Notes: generated by a model not told the origin, from the sequence alone. A DNA stretch of 64,000 nt from AC-49 sp963766605 (GCA_963766605.1 CAVYAT010000001.1:806001-870000); one strand, 5' to 3'; positions 17,788 to 26,497 are shown, counted from the stretch's first letter. Translations and numbers: made by a program.

Positions 17788-19833
17788 ATGGCCACCCGCC
17801 GGATCGTCGCCCTTGCCCTGACCGTGTCATCGCTGGTCGCCGCGGCCGCGGCGCCCGCGGCGCCCGGCCCCGCGGGCTCGCTGCGCGTGCGCGGCTGCGT
17901 CACGGCCGGCGCCGTCGCCGGCTGCACGACCGCGCCGCTGGCCAGCACCGCCACCAAGTCCGCCGCGATCTCGGCCGACGGGAAGACCGTCTACACGACC
18001 GGCAACGACGGCACGACGCAGGGCGCGCTGGTGGCGTGGGCGCGCGATCGCGCGACCGGCGCCCTGACCATGCGCAACTGCGCCTCGTATGACCTCGGAA
18101 CGTGCATCGGGGCCGGCGGCCTGTTCCTGTCCGGGCAGATCGCGGTCGGTCCGCACGCCGTCTACGTCGCCGGCAACCAGGGCCTGGAGGTCGACGAGTT
18201 CCCGACCGCGGCCGACGGGTCGGTCGGCGCCGCCGCGAGCTGCGTCGGGTCGGCATCGTGCAACGCGCCCGCCGCGGGCCAGTACACCGCGATGACGTCG
18301 ATCCGCAGCGTCGCGACGACGCCCGACGGGCGCACGCTGGCCGTGGCGTCGGCGTCCGGCGCGCTGTCGATCTTCCCGCTCGATCCCGCGACCGGCGCGA
18401 TCGGGGCGCGACTGGCCTGCCTGAGCGCCACCGTCCCGCTACCGAAGACGTGCACGGCGACTCCCGGCATGCTGGACGTGACCGCCGTCGTCGCCACGAA
18501 CCGCGCGTTCTACGTGGCCAGCGGCGACGGCAGCGACGCGGGTATCTACGAGTTCGATCGCGACCCGATCGGCGGGTCGCTGACCGGCGGGCTGGACTCG
18601 TGCGTCCAGGAGACACTGACCGCGGTCGGCGTCTCCTGCCTGCATGGGCGCGGCATCCCGGACGTGTTCCGACTCGTGACGAGCCCCGACGGGCAGAGCG
18701 TCTACGGCATCGATCCCGAGACCTCGACCACCGGCTACCTCACGACGTTCTCGCTGGACCCGAGTAGCGGCCACCTGACCGCACAGCAGAGCTGCTTCGG
18801 CAACGCCGGCGATGCCAACTGCGCGGCCGAGTTCGGGCTCGGTGCACCGCAGCTGGCAGCCGTCTCGCCCGACGGCCACCAGATCTACGTCACCTCGTCG
18901 ACCGCCAGCGGCGGCGAGATCGCCGCGTTCACGCGCGATACATCGAGCGGCAGCCCGCACATGCCCTTCCTGGACTGCATCGGCGCAGCCGCGGTCGCGT
19001 GCTCGAACTCCGCCCAGGGCCGCGCCAGCGCCGCGCTGGGGGCCACCAGCTCGCTGGTCGTCGACCCGATCGACGGGCGCGACGTGATCACGATCGGCGC
19101 TCCGGCCGGCGGACTGGTCACGCTTTCGCGCGAGGTGCCACCGACCTGTTCACCGGCGTCAGCGTCGACGACGGTCGGCGTCGCCGTTGCCGTCGGGGTC
19201 ATGTCTTCGTGCAGCGATGCCAACGGCGACCCGCTCACGTTCTCGGTCGCCGTCGCACCGCTCGACGGGCTCGCCGCCCCGACGGCCGGCGGGATCACCT
19301 ACACCCCCAACGCCGGCTTCCTGGGCGCCGACGGCTTCTCGTTCACCGCCAGCGACGGGTCGCTGTCCTCGGTCCCGGCCCAGGCGTCGCTGACGGTCGC
19401 CGCGACGCCGCCGCCGCCCGCGACGACGACAACGACACCGGCCACGCCGCCGGCACCGAGCCCGGAGCCGGGTTCGGGTTCGGGTTCGGGTTCGGCCACG
19501 AAGCTGACGATCACCGCGCCGCGCAAGCGCGCGACGGCGATCCACGGCACGGCGACCGACGGCCACACGATCAAGAACGTGACCGTCGGTGTGACCCAGA
19601 AGCTGGCCCACCACCGCTGCCGCGGGCTACGCGCCACGCGCGCCCACAACACGGGCTCGCTACGGACGGCGACGACCTGCACGACGCACTACACCGTCAC
19701 CGCCAAGGGCACGAGGAGCTGGGCGATCAAGCTCTCGAGCCCGCTGCGCGCCGGCTCCTACACGATCTCCGCGCGTCTGCGGGACAGCACCGCGCGCGCC
19801 ACGACCGCGCACCGCACGATCGTCATCAGGTGA
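17788..19833 (+). CDS. Secreted beta-propeller protein with a cadherin-like domain
   Basis: A 681-residue exported protein. A signal peptide of about 30 residues is followed by a lactonase/YVTN-like propeller region (residues 40-450) built of repeated units with ISADGKTVYTTG, VATTPDGRTLAVASASG and VTSPDGQSVYGIDPET. Next comes an Ig/cadherin-like module, with DANGDPLTFSVAVAPLDG and YTPNAGFLGADGFSFTASDG, typical of tandem-95/VCBS-type repeats. A Thr/Pro linker and a (GS)4 stretch encoded by four GGTTCG units lead into a basic C-terminal beta domain. No catalytic residues are recognisable. It overlaps the convergent PadR gene end by 8 bases. The role may be surface adhesion or binding; this is inference. 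Confidence 0.75.
   Translation: MATRRIVALALTVSSLVAAAAAPAAPGPAGSLRVRGCVTAGAVAGCTTAPLASTATKSAAISADGKTVYTTGNDGTTQGALVAWARDRATGALTMRNCASYDLGTCIGAGGLFLSGQIAVGPHAVYVAGNQGLEVDEFPTAADGSVGAAASCVGSASCNAPAAGQYTAMTSIRSVATTPDGRTLAVASASGALSIFPLDPATGAIGARLACLSATVPLPKTCTATPGMLDVTAVVATNRAFYVASGDGSDAGIYEFDRDPIGGSLTGGLDSCVQETLTAVGVSCLHGRGIPDVFRLVTSPDGQSVYGIDPETSTTGYLTTFSLDPSSGHLTAQQSCFGNAGDANCAAEFGLGAPQLAAVSPDGHQIYVTSSTASGGEIAAFTRDTSSGSPHMPFLDCIGAAAVACSNSAQGRASAALGATSSLVVDPIDGRDVITIGAPAGGLVTLSREVPPTCSPASASTTVGVAVAVGVMSSCSDANGDPLTFSVAVAPLDGLAAPTAGGITYTPNAGFLGADGFSFTASDGSLSSVPAQASLTVAATPPPPATTTTTPATPPAPSPEPGSGSGSGSATKLTITAPRKRATAIHGTATDGHTIKNVTVGVTQKLAHHRCRGLRATRAHNTGSLRTATTCTTHYTVTAKGTRSWAIKLSSPLRAGSYTISARLRDSTARATTAHRTIVIR
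19471..19494 (+). repeat. Tandem 6-base repeat inside the beta-propeller gene
   Basis: Four perfect GGTTCG units encode the Gly-Ser linker before the C-terminal domain. The unit is a multiple of three, so slippage would change linker length without breaking the frame. Confidence 0.7.
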
Positions 19834-20365
19834 GCGACTCGAGCGTCGCGATCGTCGCCCGCTGCTGGGCGATGCCGATGTCGAGCATCGCGCGGCCGAT
19901 GTCCGTCCAGCCCTCGGGCGGCGGCGCGGCCTCGATCGCCTCAAGCGCGGCGAGCCGCGTGCGCGCCGCCCCGGTCAGGGAGACGAGCTTGGCGCGCCGC
20001 CGGGCCGGCGTGAGCCGGGCGGCGAACAGGAGCTTGACCAGTGGCTGACCGATGAACAGGTCGTAGGACAGATCGCCGCCCTCGTCGGCGTCGGAGCCAA
20101 GCCACTCCAGGAACGCCTGTTCACCCTCGGCCGTCACCGCGTACACGCGCCGCGCGCGTCCGCCCTCGCCGCGCTCGGGCGTGCTGGTGACGAGACCGCG
20201 GCGCTCGAGGCGCTCGAGCAACGGGTACAGCACGCCGTCGTTGATCTGGTTCTCGCGCGGTAGCCCCGGCGCGAGGCGCTGCTTGAGCGCGTAGGCGTGG
20301 CGCGGCTGGTTGGTCAGGACTCCGAGGACGACATGCTCGAGCCGCGTGAGGCGCCGTGCGCTCAC
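19826..20365 (-). CDS. PadR-family transcriptional regulator
   Basis: A 179-residue regulator. The N-terminal winged helix is of PadR type, with LTRLEHVVLGVLTNQPRHAYALKQRL and the signature INDGVLYPLLERLERRGLV, followed by the wing and TAEGEQAFLEWL. The C-terminal helical domain (about residues 95-179) is the Vir-type dimerisation region. The GTG at 20365 overlaps the stop of the upstream enoyl-CoA isomerase gene (GTGA), so the two form a coupled operon. A perfect 8-3-8 palindrome covers the operon's start (21032-21050) and is the obvious operator, suggesting autoregulation. The ligand is unknown, but phenolic or acyl compounds are common for the family. Confidence 0.9.
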   Translation of the reverse strand: MSARRLTRLEHVVLGVLTNQPRHAYALKQRLAPGLPRENQINDGVLYPLLERLERRGLVTSTPERGEGGRARRVYAVTAEGEQAFLEWLGSDADEGGDLSYDLFIGQPLVKLLFAARLTPARRRAKLVSLTGAARTRLAALEAIEAAPPPEGWTDIGRAMLDIGIAQQRATIATLESLT

Positions 20366-21033
20366 GCCGCCAGCGCGGCGGCGACATCGGCGTACAGCGT
20401 CGCCTTGATGGCGGCCACCGCCGCGCGGTCCTTGTCGCTCAGGACTCGTGCGCGCTCGATGGCCCGCTCGACGACCATGTCGTAGCCGACGGCGTCGTCG
20501 ACGATTCCCAGCGCCGCCGCCTCGCCGCCGCCGTAGCGACGGCCGGTCAGCATCGCCTCGTGGGCGCGCGTGTCGCCCAGGCGGCGGCGGATCAGCGCCG
20601 TCATGCCAGTCGTGAACGGCAGCCGGAAGTCGACCTCGGGCAGGCAGAACCAGCCGCGGTCGGCGCGCATGACGCGCTGGTCGCAGGCCAGCGCCAGCAT
20701 CGCGCCGCCGCCGAACGCGTGGCCGTTGATCGCCGCCACGCTGGTCAGCGGGCTGGTCACGAGGCGCAGGAACAGCGCGTGCATCTGGGCGACGAGGCCG
20801 TCCGCCGCCTCGGGGCCAGCGTCCATCGCCCATTGAAGATCGATGCCGTGGGAGAACGTCCGCCCGCCGCCGGTCAGGACGATCGCCCCGACCCCGGGCC
20901 GGCGTTCGGCGATGTTCATCGCGTCGTGCAGTGAGTCCATGAACGGCGGCGTGAAGTGGTTCTCGTCGGCGTCCATGCGCACGAGGACGACGCCGTCGTG
21001 CAGCTCGGTGGTGATGTCGTTTGTTCCTGTCAT
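20362..21033 (-). CDS. Enoyl-CoA hydratase/isomerase family protein, enoyl-CoA isomerase-like
   Basis: A 223-residue crotonase-fold protein. The oxyanion-hole regions are FSHGIDLQWAM and NGHAFGGGAMLALACDQRV. The first hydratase glutamate is absent (GGGAML where hydratases have GGGCEL), while the second acidic site is kept in CLPEVDFRL. This one-glutamate arrangement, with RADRGWFCLPEVD, resembles the Delta3,Delta2-enoyl-CoA isomerases of plants and some bacteria, so isomerase activity is more likely than hydratase. It is first in an operon with a PadR regulator. The start codon abuts the operator palindrome, leaving no room for a Shine-Dalgarno sequence, so the mRNA is probably leaderless or nearly so. 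Confidence 0.85.
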   Translation of the reverse strand: MTGTNDITTELHDGVVLVRMDADENHFTPPFMDSLHDAMNIAERRPGVGAIVLTGGGRTFSHGIDLQWAMDAGPEAADGLVAQMHALFLRLVTSPLTSVAAINGHAFGGGAMLALACDQRVMRADRGWFCLPEVDFRLPFTTGMTALIRRRLGDTRAHEAMLTGRRYGGGEAAALGIVDDAVGYDMVVERAIERARVLSDKDRAAVAAIKATLYADVAAALAA

Positions 21034-21050
21034 ACCTAGGATCTAGGTAT
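21032..21050 (-). promoter_or_regulatory. Palindromic operator for the PadR/isomerase operon
   Basis: ATACCTAGGATCTAGGTAT consists of perfect inverted 8-base arms with a 3-base centre, and includes the first two bases of the isomerase start codon. On the minus strand a TATACC box overlaps its upstream edge. PadR proteins bind ATAC/GTAT-type palindromes at their own promoters, so this is a strong candidate site. Confidence 0.7.
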
Positions 21051-21069
21051 AGCAGATCGGCGACGCGGC

Positions 21070-21957
21070 CTACGTCGACTCGGCGGGCGCGGTCGCCGTG
21101 ACGATCCACGTCGACGCGTCGCCCCACACACCGGTCTCGTCGTGCGCGCACGCGCTGAGCTCCTCGCGCAGCGCGGCGGCGATCGGCTCGTGCAGGTGGG
21201 CGGCGCGGTCGCCCTGGAGGCGCAGGATCTCGCCGGCCGGGCCGAGGCTCATGACCAGCTCGACCGCCTCGTCGATGTCGCGGCCCATCAGCACCGGCAG
21301 GTCGCAGCGGCGCAGGCTGATGTCGGTGAAGCCGGCGCCGACCAGGATCCCGCTCGTCGTGTCGGCGTTGGCCATCGAGAACGGGCCCGGGCCGCACGTC
21401 GGCTCGTCGTAGTCATCGGGCTTGGTGACGAAGCGCTCGGTCACCTGCTGGGCGCGGTACAGCCAGTCGTTCTCGAGCTTGGACCGCCAGACGACCATCA
21501 CCAGCCGCCCGCCGGGAACCAGCGCCGCCCGCACGTTGCGCAGCGCGGGCACGGGGTAGGTGAAGAACATCGTCCCCATGCGCGAGAACGCCATGTCGAA
21601 CGGACCATCGAACGTCGTCTCCTGGACGTCGGCGACGGCGAACGACACGTTGGCGACGCCGGCGTCGGCGGCCTCCTGTGTCGCGGCCTCGATGAACCGC
21701 CGTGAGATGTCGACACCGTGGGCGCAGCCCTCGGATCCGGCCAGCGCGGCGAGCTGCTGCGTCGTGTCGCCGAACCCGCAGCCGATGTCGAGCACGCGGT
21801 CGCCGGGGGCCGGCGGGTACAGACGCATTGCGGCGTCACCGTGGTTCTTGAGACCGGTGACGACGCTGTGGCGGAACTTGACGAAGCGATCGAACAGCGG
21901 GCCGTCCCAGGCGGCTTCGATCTCAGCGTTCTCGGATTCCTGCGGTAGTGAAGCCAT
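21070..21957 (-). CDS. Class I SAM-dependent methyltransferase
   Basis: A 295-residue cytosolic methyltransferase. Motif I is VLDIGCGFGDTT (about residues 54-65), which binds S-adenosylmethionine, followed by GVDISRRFIEAA (motif II), FAVADVQETTF and the post-motif region LVPGGRLVMVVWRS. The N-terminal helices carry WDGPLFDRFVKFRH. It resembles the UbiE/Methyltransf_11 group, but the substrate cannot be inferred. The gene is separated by 36 bases from the isomerase operon start and by about 50 bases from the HAD gene, so it may be transcribed alone. Confidence 0.85.
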   Translation of the reverse strand: MASLPQESENAEIEAAWDGPLFDRFVKFRHSVVTGLKNHGDAAMRLYPPAPGDRVLDIGCGFGDTTQQLAALAGSEGCAHGVDISRRFIEAATQEAADAGVANVSFAVADVQETTFDGPFDMAFSRMGTMFFTYPVPALRNVRAALVPGGRLVMVVWRSKLENDWLYRAQQVTERFVTKPDDYDEPTCGPGPFSMANADTTSGILVGAGFTDISLRRCDLPVLMGRDIDEAVELVMSLGPAGEILRLQGDRAAHLHEPIAAALREELSACAHDETGVWGDASTWIVTATAPAEST

Positions 21958-22008
21958 GGTGCTCCTACAGACGCGCGTCGCCGGATTTCATTACAGCCGT
22001 GGTCGAAT

Positions 22009-22692
22009 CTACTCCTGCGGCGCGAGGAGATCGAGCAGGCCGTGAGCGTCGTCGGCCACCATGTCGGCGGCCGCGAGCTCGTCGGCGTCGAACGGGCCGC
22101 TGGCGACGGCGACCGCGCGGCAGCCGTCGGCGCGCGCGCAGGCGATGTCGGCCGGCGTGTCGCCGATCACGACGGTGTCCTCGCGCGGGAACGGGCGCTC
22201 GGGCGAGCCGGCGCGGGTGCGGGCGATCGCCGGCAGCGTCGCGCGGTCCTCCCCGTCGGAGCCGAACGCGCCCTGGCCGGAGGCAAAGTGGTCAAGCAGC
22301 CCGGCGCGGCGCAGCTTGAGCAGGGCGATCGGCTCGAGGTTGCCGGTCAGCAGCGACAGCCGCACGTCACGGCGCGCGGCGAGCGTGTCGAGCAACTCGG
22401 GCACCCCGGGCGCGACATGGTCCCGCAGCGACGCGGGCGCGAGGAGCGCGTAGTTCGCGCACGCCGCGTCGCGCACCTGCGCCTGGCCGGCGTCGATCGC
22501 GTCGGGGGCGACACCGGCCGCCAGCAGGATCGTGCGCGCGATCTCGAGGTCGGTGCGCCCAGCGTAGGTCACCGTCTCGCCGGCAATCTCGATGTCGTGG
22601 ACGGCGGTGATCGCGGTGTGCAGCGCCTCGCGATGCTCGCGCGTCGCGCGCAGCAGCAGCGTTCCGTCGATGTCGAACAGCAGCAGTCGCAC
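22009..22692 (-). CDS. HAD-superfamily hydrolase, phosphoglycolate phosphatase-like
   Basis: A 227-residue HAD phosphatase. Motif I is FDIDGTLLL near the N-terminus (nucleophile Asp), motif II is SLLTGNLE, and motif IV is VVIGDTPADIACARADG. The helical cap between residues 15 and 90 is the C1 type, as in phosphoglycolate phosphatases (Gph/PgmB group). The GTG at 22692 overlaps the preceding stop by one base (TAGTG) and gives MRLLLFDIDG, the expected N-terminus. It is the last gene of an operon with the M42 peptidase and YdeI-like genes. Substrate not determined. Confidence 0.88.
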   Translation of the reverse strand: MRLLLFDIDGTLLLRATREHREALHTAITAVHDIEIAGETVTYAGRTDLEIARTILLAAGVAPDAIDAGQAQVRDAACANYALLAPASLRDHVAPGVPELLDTLAARRDVRLSLLTGNLEPIALLKLRRAGLLDHFASGQGAFGSDGEDRATLPAIARTRAGSPERPFPREDTVVIGDTPADIACARADGCRAVAVASGPFDADELAAADMVADDAHGLLDLLAPQE

Positions 22693-23144
22693 TACATCGG
22701 CGACTGCTGGTGGTCGGCGAGCATCTTGCGCGCGCGCACGGCGCGCCGCGCCCGGGTGTCGGCCCGCGCGGCCGACCCGACCCACTCGACGTACTCCCGC
22801 CGGTTGGTGTAGGAGAGCGTGTCGAAGAACGCGCGCTCGTCGGCCCCCAGCGCCTCAATCAGCTCCTCGGGCAGCTCGACCGTCCGCGGCTCCTCGTCAG
22901 CCTCGATCTCGAGCTCGACGACATCGCCGACCGCGATCTGCGCCGCCGCGCGGAACGGCGCGTTGAAGCCGACGAAGCTCACGCCGCCGTAGACCGCGAT
23001 CGTCGTGCGCAGCGTCTCGCCGTTGACCGTCACACGCACCGGTGGCCGCGCGCGCCCGAAGCGCTCGCGGACGTCGACCGACAGCGGGGCGACAACCCCG
23101 GACCCGCGCGCCTCCAGCTTGACTGTCTCGGTGACGACCGTCAT
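22692..23144 (-). CDS. DUF1905/YdeI-like protein
   Basis: A 150-residue cytosolic protein with two parts. Residues 1-85 match DUF1905, a small beta-barrel with VRVTVNGETLRTTIAVYGG and GVSFVGFNAPFRAAA. Residues 90-145 match the YdeI/OmpD-associated C-terminal helical region, with LIEALGADERAFFDTLSYTNRREYVEWV. Family members have been linked to envelope stress or bacteriocin tolerance, but no biochemical role is established. The ATG at 23144 overlaps the M42 peptidase stop (ATGA), and its own stop overlaps the HAD start by one base, so all three are coupled. Confidence 0.85.
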   Translation of the reverse strand: MTVVTETVKLEARGSGVVAPLSVDVRERFGRARPPVRVTVNGETLRTTIAVYGGVSFVGFNAPFRAAAQIAVGDVVELEIEADEEPRTVELPEELIEALGADERAFFDTLSYTNRREYVEWVGSAARADTRARRAVRARKMLADHQQSPM

Positions 23145-24196
23145 CGCGGGAACGTGGTGCCCGGTTCGAGCGTCCGGCAAAAGGCCGCGATCACCTTGGC
23201 CGCGGCCTGCACGTCGGACAGCTGGACCATCTCGACCGCCGAGTGCATGTAGCGCAGCGGCAGCCCGACGAGCGCGGTCGGGATGCCCGCGCGCGACAGG
23301 TGGATCGCGTCGGCGTCGGTGCCGGTGCGCCCGGCCGAGGCGGCGACGGTGAACGGCTCGCCGCTGTGCTGCGCGGCGTCGTGCAACGCCTCGAACAGCG
23401 CGGGGTTGAGCGTCGAGCCGCGCTCGAGGATCGGGCCCGAGCCGAATGCATGCTCGCCGATCTCCTTGGGGTCGACGCCCGGCGCATCGGTCTCGTGGCC
23501 GACGTCGACGACGATCGCGACGTCCGGCTTCAGCGCGTGGGCGACGGTCCGCGCGCCGCCAAACGTGATCTCCTCCTGGACCGCGGCGACCGCGACGACC
23601 GAGCCCGGCGCGCCGCCCTCATCGGCGACCAGCTTGGCCGCCTGGAGCGCCACGTAGCAGCCGAGGCGGTTGTCCATCGACCGCGACACGACGCGGTCGT
23701 TGGGCAGCTCGATCGGGTCGCCATCGATCACCGCCACGTCGCCGATGCGCACCAGCTTGCGTGCGTCGTCGGCGTCCGTGGCGCCAATGTCGATGTGCAT
23801 GTTCTTGAGCTCGGTCGCCTTCTTGCGCTCGTCGGGCTCGATCAGGTGGATCGGCTTGCTGCCGATCACCCCCGGGACAGCGCCGTCGCGCGTGGAGACC
23901 GCGACCCGCTGGCCGACGAGGACCTGCGGGTCCCAGCCGCCGATGCCGGTGAAGTGCAGGAAGCCCTTCTCGCCGATGTGGGTGATGACGAGGCCGATCT
24001 CGTCGATATGGCCGACGATCGCGACGGTCAATCCGCCCGCGGTGCCGGGCACGGTGGCCGTCGACGAGCCCATCCCGTCGACCTCCACCTCGGCGAACGG
24101 CTCGCACGCCGTGCGCCACGCGGCGGCCGGCGCGGACTCATAGCCAGACGGGCCGTGGGCGGTCAGCAGCGAGCGAAGGATGTCGTCCAGGGGCAT
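23141..24196 (-). CDS. M42-family metallopeptidase
   Basis: A 351-residue dinuclear-zinc aminopeptidase of the M42 (TET/FrvX/glutamyl aminopeptidase) family, which form large cytosolic shells degrading short peptides. Candidate metal ligands and catalytic residues are visible: His63 (GHIDEIG), Asp175 (SMDNRLG), Glu208/Glu209 (VQEEITFGG), Asp231 (VVDVGHETD) and His318 (LRYMHSAVE). Length and domain order are normal. It heads a minus-strand operon with the YdeI-like and HAD genes. The ATG at 24196 lies only a few bases from the divergent CDF start, so the two promoters must overlap each other's coding ends. Confidence 0.92.
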   Translation of the reverse strand: MPLDDILRSLLTAHGPSGYESAPAAAWRTACEPFAEVEVDGMGSSTATVPGTAGGLTVAIVGHIDEIGLVITHIGEKGFLHFTGIGGWDPQVLVGQRVAVSTRDGAVPGVIGSKPIHLIEPDERKKATELKNMHIDIGATDADDARKLVRIGDVAVIDGDPIELPNDRVVSRSMDNRLGCYVALQAAKLVADEGGAPGSVVAVAAVQEEITFGGARTVAHALKPDVAIVVDVGHETDAPGVDPKEIGEHAFGSGPILERGSTLNPALFEALHDAAQHSGEPFTVAASAGRTGTDADAIHLSRAGIPTALVGLPLRYMHSAVEMVQLSDVQAAAKVIAAFCRTLEPGTTFPR

Positions 24197-24200
24197 GGCG

Positions 24201-25124
24201 ATGAGACTACATTCCGCATGGATGGCCCACGCGCACGCCCACCATCACCATCACTCGGCTGCGACCGAGGCGCAGCGTGGGCCGCTCGTGGCGGCGCTGG
24301 CGCTGATCGTCGGGCTGATGGTCGCCGAGGTCGTGGCCGGAGCGATCGCCGGGTCGGTCGCGCTGCTGACCGACGCCGCGCACATGCTCACCGACGCGGC
24401 GGCGCTCGGCCTGTCGCTGGTCGCGCTGCGGCTGGCGATGCGGCCACCCGGGGGTGCGATGACCTACGGGCTCAAGCGCGTCGAGCCGCTGAGCGCGGTG
24501 ATCAACGGGGCGGTGCTGGGCGCGCTGGCCGTGGTGTTCACCGTCGAGGCGGTCGACCGGCTGATCGACCCGCGCCCGGTCACCGGCGGGATCGTGCTGG
24601 TCATGGCGCTGGTGGCGATCCCGGTGAACCTGCTGGCGACGTGGATCCTGTCGCGGCCGGCCGACCGCTCGATCAACGTCGAGGGTTCGTTCCAGCACCT
24701 GCTGACCGACCTGTACGCCTTCGTCGCCACCGCGATCGCCGGGCTGATCATCGTCACGACCGGCTTCGATCGCGCCGACGCGATCGCGGCGCTGGTCGTG
24801 GCCGCGCTGATGGCCCGCGCCTGTGTTCATCTGCTGCGCGACGCCGGACGGATCTTCCTCGAGGCCGCGCCGCGCGGCATCGACCCAGACGACGTCGGAC
24901 ACGCGCTCGCCAGCGCGCCCGGCGTCGTCTCGGTGCACGACCTGCACGTGTGGGAGCTGACGAGCGACTTCCCGGCCCTCTCGGCCCATGTCGTCGTCGG
25001 CACCGAGGACGACTGCCACGCCGCGCGCGCGGCGCTCGAGCGGCTGCTGCGTGACGAGTTCGCGATCGACCACACGACGCTCCAGGTCGAGCACGAGCCC
25101 ACCCGCCTGCTGAGGATCGAATGA
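24201..25124 (+). CDS. Cation diffusion facilitator (CDF/CzcD-type) exporter
   Basis: A membrane antiporter of about 307 residues that exports divalent cations (zinc, cobalt, cadmium or similar) in exchange for protons. The N-terminus has a histidine cluster, AHAHAHHHHHS, for metal binding. Six membrane segments run to about residue 205. The metal-site residues are in LLTDAAHMLTDAAAL (second segment) and in FQHLLTDLYAF (fifth). A cytosolic C-terminal domain with VHDLHVWELTSDFPALSAHV follows. I set the start at ATG 24201 because AGGGG lies 7 bases upstream; ATGs at 24180, 24195 and 24222 are also in frame. It overlaps the histidine kinase gene by ATGA, so export and sensing are likely linked. 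Confidence 0.9.
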   Translation: MRLHSAWMAHAHAHHHHHSAATEAQRGPLVAALALIVGLMVAEVVAGAIAGSVALLTDAAHMLTDAAALGLSLVALRLAMRPPGGAMTYGLKRVEPLSAVINGAVLGALAVVFTVEAVDRLIDPRPVTGGIVLVMALVAIPVNLLATWILSRPADRSINVEGSFQHLLTDLYAFVATAIAGLIIVTTGFDRADAIAALVVAALMARACVHLLRDAGRIFLEAAPRGIDPDDVGHALASAPGVVSVHDLHVWELTSDFPALSAHVVVGTEDDCHAARAALERLLRDEFAIDHTTLQVEHEPTRLLRIE

Positions 25125-26497
25125 AGGCCCGCCTGAAGCGGATGTCGCTGCGGCGCAAGCTCGCGCTCGGCTACGCGATCGCGATGGCGCTCGTGCTCGG
25201 GGTGACCGCGTTGGCCGTCGAGGTCAGCTTCGAGGATGAGCTCGAGTACAACATCGACGCGTCGCTGCGGGCGCAGGCCGACGCCGTTGCGACGCTGGTC
25301 GGGCGCGACGGCGATGACCTGCCGATGACGACCGTGCGGCGCCTGGTCGCGCGCCAGGCCGGGTTCGCGCAGGTGCTCGGCCCGGACGGCAAGGTCCTGA
25401 CCGGCACCGAGCCGGTGGAGGGCATCGACCTGCTGCCGCCGGGCCGGTTCACGGACGCGCAGCGCGGCACGATCGTCCTCGAGCGCAAGCGGATCGAGGG
25501 ACTCGGCAAGCACATCCGGATGGCCGCCGAACCGGTGCCCGGCGACCCGCAACGGGTCGTCGTCGTGGCGCGCAGCGTGCGCGACCGCGAGCGCGGCATC
25601 GACTCGCTGCTGTCGGCGATGGTGGTCGCGTTCCCGCTCGGACTGCTGCTGGCGGTGATCGCGGGCTACATCGTGTCGGCGCTCGTCGTCCGGCCGGTCG
25701 ACGAGATGCGCCGACGCGCCGAGACGCTGTCGCTGGTCGAGCCCGGCGCGCGCCTGCCGGTGCCGGAGTCCGGCGACGAGTTCGCGGCGCTGGGCGAGTC
25801 GCTCAACGAGATGATCGCCCGCCTGGAGCGGTCGTTCGTCCAGGAACGTCAGCTCACATCGCAGACCAAGGAGCAGCTCCATGCGCCGCTGGAATCGCTG
25901 CGCGCCGAGCTGCAGACGGCGCTCGCCCACAAGCGCCCGGTCGAGGAGATGGAGGCCGCGCTGCAGGCCGCCGCGCACGAGACCGACCGTCTGGTCCGCC
26001 TGGCCGAGGAGCTGCTGGTCGTCGCACGCGCCGACGAGGGCACGCTGCCGATCGAGCTCGAGCAGACCGACCTGACGTGGCTGATGGTCCAGGCCGGCGA
26101 GCGCGCTCGCGACCGTGCCGAGCACAGCGACCGGGAAGTGGAGGTCGTGGTGCGCCGCGCCGTGCCGATCCGCGCCGACCCCGAACAGGTCGGCCAGGCG
26201 CTCGACAACCTGATCGACAACGCGTTCGTCTACGGCAACGGGCGGATCCGGCTGTTCCCGGTCCGGCGCAACGGGACCCTCGAGGTCCATGTGACCGACG
26301 AGGGCCCGGGCTTCCCCGAGTCGTTCCTGCCGCGGGCGTTCGAGCGCTTCACGCGCGCCGACCCGACCGTCGGCCGCGGCGGCGCCGGGTTCGGGCTGGC
26401 CGTCGTTGAGGCGGTCGCCCATGCCCACGGCGGCAACGCCGGAGCGGCCAACCGGCCCGCGGGCGGCGCCGACGTCTGGATCTCGCTGCCGCGATGA
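25121..26497 (+). CDS. Histidine-kinase-like membrane protein lacking the phosphoacceptor histidine
   Basis: A 458-residue sensor with two membrane segments (about residues 15-34 and 165-190), an extracytoplasmic domain between them, a HAMP linker (VRPVDEMRRRAETLS), a DHp-like helical pair and an intact HATPase_c domain (LDNLIDNAF, DEGPGFPE, FERFTR, GGAGFGLAVVEA). In the H-box, the usual SHELRTPL reads KEQLHAPL, aligning without gaps (TS..SHELRTPL to TS..KEQLHAPL), so His is replaced by Glu251. A histidine (His254) occurs three residues later. There is no response regulator beside it. The gene overlaps the CDF stop (ATGA), and the lipoprotein gene overlaps its own stop. It could be an unconventional or regulatory kinase. 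Confidence 0.85.
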   Translation: MKARLKRMSLRRKLALGYAIAMALVLGVTALAVEVSFEDELEYNIDASLRAQADAVATLVGRDGDDLPMTTVRRLVARQAGFAQVLGPDGKVLTGTEPVEGIDLLPPGRFTDAQRGTIVLERKRIEGLGKHIRMAAEPVPGDPQRVVVVARSVRDRERGIDSLLSAMVVAFPLGLLLAVIAGYIVSALVVRPVDEMRRRAETLSLVEPGARLPVPESGDEFAALGESLNEMIARLERSFVQERQLTSQTKEQLHAPLESLRAELQTALAHKRPVEEMEAALQAAAHETDRLVRLAEELLVVARADEGTLPIELEQTDLTWLMVQAGERARDRAEHSDREVEVVVRRAVPIRADPEQVGQALDNLIDNAFVYGNGRIRLFPVRRNGTLEVHVTDEGPGFPESFLPRAFERFTRADPTVGRGGAGFGLAVVEAVAHAHGGNAGAANRPAGGADVWISLPR

